64,000 nt of DNA from Myotis daubentonii (lineage: Eukaryota > Chordata > Mammalia > Chiroptera > Vespertilionidae): the NCBI RefSeq assembly GCF_963259705.1, contig NC_081846.1, positions 56,573,205-56,637,204 of the forward strand, given 5' to 3'. Below the pieces are notes generated by a model that saw only the letters and a program-made list of their open reading frames with translations, was not told the origin of the DNA and searched no databases. This document shows positions 13,501 through 28,500 of this stretch, piece by piece (positions within the stretch are counted from its first letter, which is position 1; every line of letters starts with the position of its first letter). Both the position numbers and the translations under genes were made by a program.

Positions 13501-16500
13501 ATACTTAAATTGTTAACAGTTTTTTCAAAAACCTACTTTCTTATATACCATTTAACTTTTTATTGTATACTTCATATAAAATATTTTTACATTTGTTTTT
13601 AAAAAATATACAAGTAAAAGTACAATATACAAGTATTTCATATAAGTACATTTACTATGTTTTTAACTGAAAAATGTGTTTACTAAAATAAAACTGTCTA
13701 CATGTGCAATTGTACTTTATATTTTGGTTTTCCCTGAGTAATGATTAATATAAATATTGGATTATAAAGCATTCTCATGATTGAATCATTGTGGAGGGAG
13801 GTGTTACATATTTTTGCTTTCAAATTGTTTATTACATGACTTCTAAAACTTCAACTACTCTCTTCTGTTTTATGGTTTTGTCTCCTAAAGTGCTGACACT
13901 CATCCTGTGATAGATGCATGTTTTAACAACCTTTTGTAGTTTATTGATCCTTGGAGAGACATACAGAAGACTCTGATACAATCATTATGGTTGTTTATTC
14001 AGTTAATATGTGTAAAGTGATTATAAATGTGTGACTGGTACAGTTTTAAGTTTTATAAAGGAAACAGGAGGTTTTGAGCTACTTTGTCATGTTGTTTAAA
14101 CCAACCCAAGTTTCTGGTTATTAGTAATAATAAAAGCAGGTTTATTTTATATAATTTGAATTATACTTGGAAGTAAACCTGTTTTATTTATGAGGCTAAA
14201 GATTATTCGTTCTCATATTATGTTATGGAAATATTTATAAACTGTTATGATATGCTAATTAAAATTAATACAATAGTTATAAGATAATTATTTTTTAAGA
14301 TATACTTTAAAATTTTTAAAATTACAATTTGTAGATTTTAATTTTAATCCTCAATCAAGGACATGCCTTTTGATTTTAGAGAGATGGGAGGGGAGTGTAG
14401 CAGAGGGAGAAAGAAACATCAATGTGAGAGAGAAACATCCATCAGTTAGTTGGCTGCCTTCTGGTACACTCTCTCACCAGGGATTAAACCCACAACTTTT
14501 TGGTGTATGGGACAATGTTCCAACCTACGGAGACACACAGGCCAGGGTGAAGATAATTTACATGTCTAAATAGTCTTATTACTTGTGGATTTATATAAAG
14601 GAAAACTGTAGAAATTAGATTTCTAAATTAGAGAACCAATAAAATTTGGAATTATTTTTAGTGAAAAATATATTGAGTTAATACTTTAAAAAAAAGAGAG
14701 ATCAGTGTAATGTACACAAAGAAACATAAAAGCAGTGTTTGTATTATCTTTGATGGATATGGGGAAGTTTCTTAGAACAATTTCAGATGTTATAGGAGAT
14801 CTTTAACAAGGTGAAAGCAGATTATTTTTTAATCTCATAATTCTTTCCTATTTTTCTTTACAATCTAATAATTAAATGTCTAAATGTATTAAGGTATAGA
14901 ATCAAGGCTTACCCATTGGCCAATTCAGAATTTTGAGTTGGCTCTGCCTAAGTATCATATGGCCTTAACTTTATAGTGAAGTTTGTCATTGTAATAGTTG
15001 CTAACAGAATAATATATAGCTAGTGCTATTAGGAAATAATAGGAGGCAGAATATGAAACCAAGATATACCTATGATAGACTTTACACTAGTTACATCTTG
15101 TGCATGTTAAGTAATAATGAGGAAATAGACAAGTACATATAGGAATGTTTTGCTAGTATTCACTTAGATACAAGTTTATGTAAAAGATTTGGTGAAAGTT
15201 TGGATTGTCAGTAAGCACATATGTCTAGTTACTGCTTAAATATTTATACTGTAAAGTTTTCTCTCTCTGATATGATAAAGCATCAATATTCTTTTGTTTT
15301 TCCCACAGTACCTAATTTAGTGCTGAACACACAACAGTAGTTTAAAAATTATTTTAAATACTTAGTTGATGACAGATCTGTAAGTTCCATTTAACAGAGG
15401 AACACAATTTAAATTGAGAAAGTAACTGGTAAAATTATCTAATCCTATTCACAAGTTTACAGTTACCAGGTATAACAAGTTCTTGAGAACTAAATTTTAC
15501 TTATGGTATTTTCTCAAACATTCTGATAAAAGATTATTCACGATATATGTTGTTATAGTGTGTTTCCTATCCTATCCTATCCTATCCTTTCCTATCCTAT
15601 CCTATCCTATCCTATCCTATCCTATCCTATCCGATTCGATTCTACTCTACTCTACTCTATTCTATTTTAATTATCTCCCCTATACCTCTTCCACCTCCAC
15701 CCACCAACCTCCCCCCTGCAATCACCACACGTTTTCTGTGTCTATGAGTTCTTTCTCTTTTTTGCTCATAAAAGAGAATTATATACAGAAAACATAATGA
15801 TGTACTCATTCTTTAATGACTCTGTTTATCCTCACTTTCTTTTCTTAGCACTTTTAGCTGCCACTTTCAATTTAAGTTATTCATTCAACTAAATTTTTCT
15901 TATCACCCACTCTATACTTGGCTCTAATCAAGGCACTGGCAATATAAAGGTAAAAAAGATAGACAAGATTCCTGTCCTCATAGATCTTACTATGTGGGTA
16001 GAGAAAGACCATAACAAGTATAAAATAAATGAGATGATAAAATGGAGTGCCAGTGGGGCATAAAAAAAAGGCAAAATTAGTTGTTCTGGGAAGGCCTCTT
16101 TGACAAGTTAACATTTGATCTATCAATGAACAACAAATAAGAAACACAAAGACCATTTGTTTAGAAATAATAAAAAGACAAAAATGACTGGAATATAGTA
16201 CATAAGGGATAAATTATATAAGTTGAAGTTGCCATGGTAGACAGAAATCAGAGCATATGGGACTATAGTGTGGGAATGAGGACTTTGGACTTCATTATGA
16301 TTCCAAGAAGCCATTGGATAGTGTTAAAATGTAATCTGGTTTACTTTCTGAAATGATGACTCTGGGTATTCTGTGGAGAATGCACAGGAATGCTGAGGAA
16401 AGCAAAAATGAAAGCAGGGAGCCAGCTTCTTTAGGTTATTTTGCTTTAAGTTATTTCTTTATGTAATATTTATGTTTTATGTTTCATATTTTGGTATGGT

Positions 16501-19500
16501 TGCCTGATATTTCTTTTCTAATACTTATACCTTGTATGGCAGCCCTGTCAAGAACTTGTATTGCTCCAATATAGGCAGGTTAATTTTCATTTAATTCCTT
16601 CTTTCTTTATCTGATACTTCTTTTTATACTTCTAAGTATTTCAGATTCAAGGGTGCATATTCTATATGCTATTCATGTTTGTGTGTTTTTTTCTGAGGAC
16701 AGAGGTAGCTAGGAAAGGGAGAGCTGTACCTGGTTTCTCATATCCCTTTCCAAGATTTATTGTAAATATTGTACCTGATTCACTCTTATCTAGTCAAGAG
16801 GTGGGTAGGGCACACCTGAAATGCCCAGCTCAGCTGACAGGGAGGCTAAGCCATTGGACACTATAAGGCATCTATTACATTAGGCCCCTGTACCAAGCCC
16901 TGGAACCTTAGCAGCTCTACTTAATACATAGAAACAGGGAGGCTGCCAGAATAGGAGACAAAGAAACATGTCCCAAATGAAAGAACACAACAAGACAACA
17001 GAAAAAAAGAACTAAACAAAATGGTGACACCCAATCTACTAGATGCAAAGTTCAAAACACTGGTTATAAGGATGCTCAATGAACTTAGGGGAAGATTAGA
17101 TGAACTTAGTAAGAACTTCAACAGCATATATATAAAAAAAAAGGGCATGGCAACCATAAAAAAAAACACAGTCAGAAATGAAGTTTACACTAACTGAAAT
17201 AAAGAGTAATTTACAGTAATGTAGATGAAGCCAAGAATCAAATTTATAAATATCTAATTCCTAAATATTGCCTGAATATTATTGTTAAATGTATAGAACT
17301 CCATTTTTTGATGCAAAGTTTGTGTATAACTGAAAATAGAAGCTATCCATTATGTTTGTCCCTCCCAAGTGTCTGCACGAATGAGTAACCCAGAAATTTA
17401 GAGGCAGTATAAAATTGCACATTTTAACCTGAGCATATTGTAGAAAAAGTCTCTCATTACCTGGCCCTGGCTCTGTATCATAATATTCAGCAACTGTTCA
17501 GTCTGCAGCCCATGCTGCAGTCTTGAAACTGGGAGCAAATTCTCAAACACACTGTGTTTTCTCAGCCCTTCGCCTGGAATATTCTCTCTGCTCCTCTCTG
17601 AGTTCCCCTTAATGTGGCTCCCCCAGCAGTCAGTGTGCTCTTTCCAGTGGTCGAAATGGAGTTGTTTAAGATATGGACAAAAATGCTAATATAGTACAGG
17701 AAGCAATGAAAATTTTTAAATATTAAAAACAATAAGACATTAACATTATAGGGAAGAATTATGAGAATTAAGAAGAAATTGGTAATAGGAATGAGGTGGT
17801 AGAGTTTAATTAAGGTTTATGTATGCAAGATGGGAATAATGACCTTTCTGATTGGAGTGCACCAGTATAAAGAGGCAAGGGGACAAGAGGTGTTCATCAG
17901 GAATAGCAAACAGTTTCATGAAATTGACAGACTATAAAAGATAATTTTGAAAAGAATAGTGAATTTCAAAGTAAGGAGTTGGACTTTATTTTGATAAACA
18001 TAAAGAAAATGGAAAGATTTTTAAATCAAGAAGAGACATTATCAGCCTTATGAATGTAAGCTCATCATTAATATGTCAGATGTGTGAGGTAGGTTAGAAT
18101 TGCCTAATGATTCTTCTGTTAATTGCCTGATGCTTCTCCTCTAAATACGAATAGTATTTGAGGTGTGACAATAAAGGAATGACACAGATATTATTATATT
18201 AACTCTCTTGACTGTTCCCCATAAAATGTCATCCCTGCAACAAGGGAGAAAGGATGATTATTTCTATGTTGTTGCCATTACCTAAAACATTTTTTGAAAG
18301 TTTTTAGAATTGCCTTCAGAACCCATTTTGCATTCTCAGCGTGTTGTTTATAGTGGAAAATAACATTTTATTTCATCACAGGTGCTATCTTAAAACTAGC
18401 TAGTTCACTTTGAAAGAACTGCTTTTGCAAATTCAAACATGTTGCTTCCACTTTCCTGCTGTAAATCCTCCTTGCTTCCTGGAGCTACACAGAAATTTGT
18501 GTGAATGCTAGTTAACTTTATGCTATAAATTTTTAGTTGCCCATGTATATTTTATATATCTTTGTTTATTAATAAGTAATTTATTCTCATATTATAACCT
18601 AAGAAAAGATTGAATAAATTTTGCATAATGGAGTAATCTGGGTTGAATCTAGTATTTATATTTTATATTTATACAGTCATATGGTTATTTTGGAATTCAG
18701 TGGGTGAGTACACTGAAAAACAATGTAATTATTTCTGTGCATTTCCAAGTCTATTTATTCCTAAATCTCCTAAGAAGATTCCGTTCATGGGAATAATAAC
18801 TTTGATCACTTTTTAAATTTTAACTAGAGGTTTTCGAACACATACAATGATTAAAGAGAATATATGGACATGATTTTCTTTTTAAGGAAAAAGAACGATT
18901 GAAGCAAGAAAAACGTGATGAGAAAAGATTAAATAAAGAGCGTAAACTAGAGCAACGAAGATTAGAATTAGAAATTGCAAAGGAACTAAAGAAACCTAAT
19001 GAAGACATGTGCTTAGCAGATCAAAAGGTAATTTATTATGTAAACCATTTTATTAATAAATTTAATTTTTCCCCTGTTCTTACCAGATATATATATATAT
19101 ATATATATAATTTGTTTGTTTGTTTATTTTTTTATTTTAATTGATCTCAGAGAGGAAGGGAAGGGAAAGAGAGAGAAACATCAATGATGAGAATCATTGA
19201 TTGGCTGCCTCCTGCACACACCCTACTGGGGACTGAGTCTACAACCCCACGCATGTGCCCTGACCAGGAATCAAACTGTGACCACCTGGTTCATAGGTCA
19301 GTGCTCAACTACTGAGCCTTTCGTTTTTAACTAGAGCCGTGGGATTTCAAGTATAAGTCAATCTGCCTCTCCTGGATGAGCACCAGTAAACCTCTCTGGA
19401 GCTGTGTGCTGATTATGGCAGTTCTTAATGTATAAGTAAAGTACTGCAAACCTTTTTAATTTAAGTAGAAATGCTGCAGAAATCTACAAAGAGGGATTGT

Positions 19501-22500
19501 AAGAGTTGATAGGATTTCTGTGTTTCTATTTGGTATTCAGGAATTTAGGTAAGAAAGATCTAACTTCTCCCCACATCCCGTAGATCCTTAAATTAGGATT
19601 TATAATCTACTAGAGGCCTGGTGCATAGATTCATGCACATTGAAAGGAAATTAATTAGAAGGTGGCCGGTGGCGCAGGACTGGGCGAGATGGGCTGGACA
19701 CACCCTGGAGCCAACCTCCCGAAGTCCCTCCCTGGCTGGCTGCAGCTGGGGTGGCGCCAGGGCTCAAAGGGTGTCTGCAGAGTGAGCAGGGGTCCCTCTA
19801 GCAGGTAGGGTCCCTCAGCCTGGCCTGCAGGGATCGGGCCGAAACCGGCAGTCCGACATCCCCTGAGGGGTCCTGGAGTGCGAGAGGGCACTCTGAAAAG
19901 TTGTGTCGCTTGGCAGCTCCTGCGTTGAGCATCTGCCCCCTTGGTGGTTAGTGCACGTCATACCTACCGGCCGGTCAGCCAGTTGGCCGGTTGCTTAGCC
20001 TTTTATATATATAGATAACTTCCTTCAATGCTTTAGTTATGATAGCTAACTTATAGTGAGTATGTTTACTACATGCTGGGCACTGTGCTAAGTGCTTTAT
20101 ATGAATTCACACCACAAACCTATGGAGCTGCTATTTATGCCCATTTATAGATGAGAAAAGTTAGATACAAAGAGATTAAGGAACTTTCCCAAGATTATAC
20201 AGCTAACAGATGGCAACTTGAATTCAAGCCCCAGTTTGTTCAACTCCAGAGTCCATATTATTTATCATCTTGAAAGCCCAGAAAGACATCCAACCAAAGT
20301 ACCTCATGTGTGTCTTCTCTCCCATCTTGTAATGTTGCTAAAGTACACAAAAGGAGAAATTTAGAAAGAGCAAAATAATCTTGGTTACTGGCATGATTAT
20401 ACACACTTAAGAGTAGAAATCAATTATGTTTGACTACGGATAAAAAGATGGTATTTCTAGATAATTATATCAATACTGCATATCATCTCTTTTAACACTG
20501 TCTCAGTAATATATTATTACTAGAGGCCCGATGCATGAAATTCATGCAAGGGGCTCAGCCCTCGCAGCCACCATGGCTTGCGTCAGCCCTTGCAGCTGCA
20601 GCGGCTTGCCTCAGCCCTTCCAGCCCCAGTGTCATCCAGAAGGACATCCAAAAGGTCATTTGGCTGTCCGGTCTAATTAGCATATTACTCTTTTATTATT
20701 ATAGATATTTGATCAATAGCATCTATATTATATGCCATATTTATCTGATATACAAATAATGATCGTCTCTTTCTGAAATGCTTAAAGCAAATGTTTAATA
20801 CTGGGTAATTTAACTTTATTAATATTCTATTTATTTACTTAGAATAAATAGTTTTAAATAAAAATGAAAGTAAACATACTAATTTTAGTCCATTGAATGT
20901 ATAAAACTTCCTAAGCACAAAGTGAGTATATAGGTTTGTTAACACATTTAATAAGCTCAGAGTAAGTAATTGTTTTGATCCTAAATGGGTTTTATTTTCT
21001 TGCACCTTTTTACTTAAATCCATATGCACAATATCAAATATATAAGTCCACTTTAAACTTAACTTTATTAGCTTTGTTATATACATTTTTAGAACCATAT
21101 AGATATGTGTATATCTGAGATAGTTTAGGATAAAAGAAAACTCAGAATTGAATGGTCTTCAGATGGAATAAAAGATATGTATAGTATCAGTCAATTCTGT
21201 GTTTTCACACAATATTAGTAGAAAAAGTCTTTAGATAGTTATTTAAGTACGTGCAGGGTGGAGGAACACTTTTGAACAAGCACCAATGTAGATAAATAGA
21301 AACACAAGTCACTTTTTTCCCCAATCAAATTTTAAAGTATTGTTATTATATCCAATTCATGGGCAAAAATGTTTTTAATTTAGACTACCTATACATTTTT
21401 AAATGTGCATGACGACTGGTACCATATTTAGTCGTTAAAATGTTAATATGTGAGCATACTTGGGAAGTAGCAGAAGGGGCAGGTTTCCAATTTTAGTACT
21501 GAAACTCAATACAGTATTAATATTTCACTACATACAGGAAACCTAAAGACTTGGTTGCAGTATAAAGCAGTTCTTGATAGGGTCACGGGCTTTGGTCATG
21601 TGGACATAATAATTTATCACCACTTATTAGCCAAAGATGTTACCAGTCTTTCCACCCATACAACCCACAGATACACACTGTTCATGTGACTTTTAAATCA
21701 GTTGCCATCATTAGAATAAATCAATGCATGTGCCCTACTGAGTATGTCCTTGGTATTTTTGAAATAGTTATTTTTTTACATTAAGTTTATTTAGGTGACA
21801 TGGGTTTCAGGTGTACAATTCTATAATACATCATAAATATATTGTATTATATGTTTACCACCCAATTCATCTCCTCCCAGCACCATTTATCTCCCCTATA
21901 CCCTTTTTGACTTTTCTCCACCCCTCTCCCCTCCCTCTCTCTCTTTTTATGTTAATTCTCACCTAAGGATATTTTCCCATTGATTGTTTTTTTTTAAGAG
22001 AGTAGAAGGGAGGGGCAGAGACAGAGAGAGAGAAACATAGATGTGAGGGAGACATGTTGATTGGTTGCCTCCCACACATGCCAGAGCCAGGGCCGGGTAT
22101 GTGCCCTTGACCAGAATCAAACCTGGGATACTTCAGTCCTGGGGCCAAGGCTCTATCCACTGAGCCAAACTGGCTAGGGCCCCCCTCCCCTCTCTTAATC
22201 GCCACGATGTTTTCTATGTATATGGAAATGTTCATTTCTTAATGTTGTCTAAATTTTGATCCAGTTATATAACCCATGTTTTGTCAGTATGTAAGTTAAT
22301 TAAAAATTCGTGTTCCCTTTTGCAGAGATGTAAATTCATATTGTATTCAGCCGAAATGTATTGATGGTTACTTGAATTCAGCATCCTAGGCTTAGTACCC
22401 TGGGGTTGCAGCAATGCACCCAGGGAACTGACAGTCCAGAGGGAAAACCACTGGAGCAATGCAAGAGAAAGAGAGAGAGCACCTTACTTTATTTCAGAAG

Positions 22501-25500
22501 ATAGCAAATCATGGCTTTTAAAATCTATTTTCTTTTACTTTCTTTTCAGCCTTTGCCAGAGTTGCCTCGTATTCCAGGACTTGTTCTCTCTGGAAGTACA
22601 TTTTCAGACTGTCTCATGGTGGTGCAGTTCTTACGAAACTTTGGTAAAGTTTTGGGCTTTGATGTGAATATCGATGTTCCAAACCTGAGTGTTCTTCAAG
22701 AGGGATTGCTAAATATAGGGGACAGCATGGGTGAAGTACAAGACTTGCTTGTGAGGCTCCTCTCAGCTGCTGTCTGTGATCCAGGTCTAATTACGGGATA
22801 CAAGGTAAGAAAATAAAAGAAAATACGAAAGTTTTTTTTTTTTTTTTTTAAATTGTACTATCAGTGCATTGATAGCTGCCTGTAGCATATTAGCAGATGA
22901 TTGTATAGACTGATCCAATTATTTTTTTACATATCGTTAAATGTAGAATTGCTTCAGGTTACAATTGGTTTCCTAAAGCCTAAGAAATGGAGATCATTCC
23001 CAAATTACTCTTTTTTCCTCTAACTTTCCACAAAAAACAAATTGACTTAAGGAAAGTGATATTCAGCAAAACAGAACTCATAATTCATAAAGCAATTAGG
23101 ACTCATGTGCACTTACTGAAGTTATACTGTGTTTTCTCTCTGAATCACTGTGAGTAACTGAGGCTAATCAAGGCACCTACAGTCCAGCATGTTAAGACTA
23201 TGTACTGCTCGGTGGATGATACTCAATTAAATTCAGTTATCTTAATTCCAATTAAGACACAAATTTCAGTCAGCTTTGCTATAGGTAATATTGTAGAGAG
23301 AGAAGCTTCCAGATGCATCTGTTATATTTTCCTTCATGTCCCAATCACTAAATATACCAGGCAATAAAACCCATGATTCCATAGAGCCAGCCAACATAAT
23401 AATAGTGCTTTTGAACCTCCAATCCCTCCATCCCCTGAATATCTACATAAAGCCTGGAAAAGTTTGGAATAGTTCCTGTGGTTCAAAGAAGGTGTGATAG
23501 GCAATTTCTACCCATGAGTTTATATACTCTTCTTCCCACCTGACTTTTAACCATGAGTTTAAAGGAGGAATAGAAATATTACAAGTACTTGAATCATTTC
23601 TTGCATATTTTTTATCTTTACTTCATCAAAAATGTGAATAAAGCTGTTGTCATTAATGTCTATTATTTAGTACCAACATTTAAAAATTATATTGTTTTAT
23701 GTGATGAATGGTTATGACCAATACTGATAAAAATGTCAACATTTTATAGGCCAAAACAGCTCTCGGAGAACATTTGCTGAATGTTGGTGTGAATCGAGAC
23801 AATGTTTCCGAGATTTTGCAGATTTTTATGGAAGCCCATTGTGGACAGACTGAGCTCACGGAGAGCCTGAAGACCAAAGCCTTCCAGGCTCACACGCCAG
23901 CACAGAAAGCCTCAGCCCTGGCTTTCCTGATCAATGAGCTGGCGTGCAGCAAGAGTGTAGTGAGGTAAGCATGTGCCCAGGCTTTGCAGGTGATTCTGTG
24001 CTGTTTTGAATTTGTCTTATCACAAAGTAATGCAGGTTGCTTAGAGAAAATTTCAAAGTTATAGACTAGCACAAACAAAAAAATTAAAATTACACTGAAC
24101 CCCTCCCCCCCATTCAGAGGTAACTAATAATAAATTTTAATGTATTCCTTTGTAGTCTATTGAAAAAATTTGTTCATTTAATAATTGTTATTTATATACT
24201 GAAATGCAAAAATATTCCCTTTTGCTGTGGTCCCAGAATCCAGCACTATTGGAAGAATCCAGGATTTTCATTTTCTTCACATCTTGTGATGCTAGATGAC
24301 AAGATTTCTTAGCATCCATTCAGAGAATTATTCAGCTACTTATTATTTTATTATGTTCTATGCATCCATAACAGTATTAGTTTATTGATGTATTAATTTG
24401 TACTTTAAAAAGTACTTAACTTCATCAAAGTAAGTCCTCCAGTCTAGTATTTCAAGATTTGGTGACCAAATCCATGTTAATCTCGTTCTTGCTATTCAAT
24501 ATTTTACAGATTTTAACTATGTTACTTTCAGTTCTTTACCTTTTTAGGAAAAGGATCAATCCAAATATTTCAGAGTCATGCACTTCTATTATTGGTAGAC
24601 ATTTAAAGTTTACTATACATCTCTTAGCTATGATACTGAATTAATGTGGTTTTTCACTTATGGTTATTTATTGATAATCATTACAATTTGCTTGACATAT
24701 TAATGTGTTACATAATGGATTATTTTATGTTTTATAATAAATTTTTGCATTGACAGTGAAATTGACAAGAACATTGATTATATGTCAAACCTGAGGAAAG
24801 ATAAATGGATGGTAGAAGGTAAACTCCGCAAGTAAGTTATTTTTTATTAAAATTAATATACTTCTTCCCCTTTGTACAAGTTTCCCAGAAAAACATATGA
24901 ATTGCAAAGATAGCATATAAACTTTATTTTGTCTAAGAATTAGAAAAGGTAAAGCTTAAAATTATGATGAGTTATGAAATTAATAAAAATCAGAGCCAAA
25001 ATTTGCAATGGACAAAAGACATAATCAGATTTATTGAGTTCAGATACTTCAAACTTAGAAGAAAGTCCATTTGTCTTTTTTCTTTCAAAGAAGTCAAGCC
25101 ATCACATTTTCTAAGGTTGTTGTTGCTATCAGGTTACTTTTGTCACAAATAGAATCTGTTTGGAGCTACCACCTTTTTCTTCATTGCTTTCTAGTTAAAT
25201 TTGCTCTTGTAGAGAGTCTAACATATCCAAATATATTCAGAATTGAGACTTAATTAGCTTCATTCCAGGAAATATGCTGAAATTATTCAACCTCTATGTT
25301 AAAAGGGTAGTTTTTTTGTGGTAATTTGAATTGAAATTTATTCAGTCTGATAGTATGGAATGGGGAATTGTCACTTGGCCATTGCTGGAGTTAGTCTTTT
25401 CAGCTTTCTAACTTTTATTTTTTTAAAATGTGTCTAATTCCAAAGAAATACCTAGAATAATTCTTGAAAGTTAATATATTTTATAATTTCTGGAAACATA

Positions 25501-28500
25501 TTTTTAAATTTCTTTAATTCTAATTTTTATTGTCATTGATTTATTGCTCGCTGTGAGAAAAATACCATTAGATATTTTTGCTTAAAACTCACATTATGCT
25601 CTTTTAAACGTATAGAAAGAGGGCTTTTCTTTCATATCATCTTTTTTTTTAATATTAAAAGGCTCAGAATCATTCATGCTAAAAAAACAGGCAAAAGAGA
25701 CACTGCAGGTGGGATTGATCTTGGAGAAGAACAGCATCCATTAGGGACACCCACTCCAGGAAGAAAGCGAAGAAGGAAGGGAGGAGACAGTGACTATGAC
25801 GATGATGATGACGATGATAGTGATGACCAAGCCGATGAAGATGAGGAGGATGAAGAAGATAAAGAAGACAAAAAAGGAAAGAAGACTGATACCTGTGAAG
25901 ATGAGGTAATCAAATTAAGTTGATTCTAATATTTAACTAAGATTGCATAACACTGAAAAATAACAGAATTTGGGGTCAAGTAGATTTGCATTTTAATTCC
26001 ATTTTGACATTTATTTACCTCAGTTTCTTCATCTGAAAACTGAGTATTACAATATTCACCATAAAGTTTTTTTGTGATGGGTAAGTAAATATTGGATAGA
26101 ATTCCTGAAGATAGCAGGCACGTACATTGAATAAAAGAAGTTAAGTTTTTCTGTTTATACAATGACTTCACAGTTCTTCAAACAACTGTGCTGATTCTTA
26201 ATTTTAGGTTCTCTCTTTCATTCTGTTGACATGCTATCTTATATTTATACAATGTTTCGTGTCTTAAAAGTGTTGTCAGATTTTGTGAAACTGGTATGTC
26301 TCAAACACCAGTTTATTATGCATTGCCTAGCTTTAGGCACTTTTGATTAAAGATGCATAAGGCACTAAAAGTCCCCTCTCAATTTACAGTCTCACTGAGA
26401 AAGATTTGCAATATGAAACTGTAATGTGTTAACTACTTTGATAGCGATATTTACAGTGTGCTAGGCAGATACAAAGGAAAGGCATTTAACCTTTCTGAGG
26501 AATAAATCCTCACAAAGGATTTCTGGACCCATTAGCTGAGGCTACAAGCTGGGCTGAATGTTAACCTGGAAGGAATACAGGGAAAAGTTTTCCAAGCAGA
26601 GAGAATAGCATGAGCAGGGCACAGAAGCCTGAAACTATAGTCCTTTAAGGGACTTACTTACAGGTGCTTCAGGGTTACTAAAGAGCCTCATATGCACCAA
26701 CTACAACTAGGACTTGTTAATTTTGGTGACAGGAAGCTAATGGAGGGTTTTAAGTCAGTTTTGATTTTTAAGTGGCTCACGGTGTAGTTCTGTGGATGAT
26801 AGAAATAGATTTGGGTAGGGCAAGATCAGAGATGAGAAGATCAGTTGATAGACATTATAGTAGTTTAGTTGAGTTGTGAGCGGTCTGAAACTAGACCAAT
26901 GGTAGTTGGGATGAAGGAGGAGAGAAGGACTCAATAAATATTTAGGAGGATGGATGAATAGTATTTCAGGATGGACAGTGTAGATTGAAGGAGAGGCAGG
27001 ATTGATTCCCAACTATGTGGCATGGGAGACTGCATGCTATGATTGCCTTTGAGAGAGAGAGAGAGGGGGAGAGAGAGAGAGAGGGGGAGGAGCAGAGTAA
27101 ATAGATGATTGGGATAAGGGGAAGACAGGGCATTGAAGACAGGAAGTGATGGTAGGTTTATCTTAGACATGTTGAGTTTGAGATGCCTATGCAGAAGTTC
27201 AGCGTCAGTTGAATTTAAGAACCTGAAGGCTGAAGAATCCAGTCTTGAAAATATGGTTCTGGAAGTTATTAGCACACAGACAATAGGTTAAAATCATGAG
27301 GTGGATAAGTTTGCACAAGGGAATTGCTTTAGTGAATAGATAGCAGACTGAAGTTGGAACCCTAGGAACATCACTATTTAAGAAGAGCCCAAAAGGCTTA
27401 CTGTTGAAAATGGGAGATTTCTATAGGGGGTCAGGGGCCCCAAGTCCACTTCCAGAGTTAGTGATTCACAGAACTCAGCTTCTAGTCATGCTCTGGCTAT
27501 GAATTATTATAGCAAAAGGAAATAAAGCAAAACCAGCAGAGAGAAAAGACATGTGAGTCAAAGTTCAGAAGAAGCCAGGCCTAAGCTGCCACAAGTCTTT
27601 TCCCAGTAAAATCACACAGCACTTTTCCCAGGCGTGACTTGTGGCACGTGTGATGTGTTGTGTACTGGTGTAGCTCATCAGAGGCTCAGTGCCCAGAGTT
27701 TTTTGCTGGGGACTGGCCACAAAGGTACCCTCCATGCAGCCTGTGCCAAAATTCCAGGCTCCCAGTAGAAAAGCAGTGTAAATCACATTGTTAGCACAGT
27801 TTAGGTCCAGTAAGCCGATTTTATAAGTTAGGGTCAGGGAACCCTCAAATCCAAGTTCCCAGACACCAGCTAAGTGCCAGCCTTGTAAGCAGGCCTTTCA
27901 AAGGGTAGTAGTCAGGTCTGCAGTGTTGACTTTTGTCTATACTTGTAGTAATGACAAAAATCAAGAAAATTGAACATTTAAAAAATGAGGGTGCAATAAA
28001 CAGACAATAAGGCATCAGGAGATGTAAATTTTTGCTGTATTTGGCAACATACTGGGAGAGGTCAGCACAGTTTCATTAGAGGGGTGAGAGCAGAAGCCAG
28101 GCTAGGATTGATTGAGAACAATAACTAGAAAGTGAGAAAGCAAAGGCAACTATTTCAAGCATTGTGCTTCAGAGGAAAGGGTAGTTCCTAGAGTAGCGAT
28201 TCTCAACCTGTGGGTCGTGACCCCTTTGGGGGTCAAACGACCCTTTCACAGGGGTCACCTAAAACCATCGGAAAACACATATATAATTACATATTATTTT
28301 TGTGATTAATCACTATGCTTTAATTATGTTCAATTTGTAACAATGAAAAATACATCCTGCATATCAGATATTTACATTACGATTCATAACAGTAGCAATA
28401 TTACAGTTATGAAGTAGCAACAAAAATAATTTTATGATTGGGGGTCACCACAACATGAGGAACTGTATTAAAGGGTCACGGCATTAGGAAGGTTGAGAAC

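Noticed and set aside
16921..17169. Minus-strand frame of 82 codons
   Set aside because: It runs antisense to an L1 5' UTR/ORF1 boundary fragment and is Phe/Leu/Ser-rich, as expected from A-rich L1 DNA read backwards.
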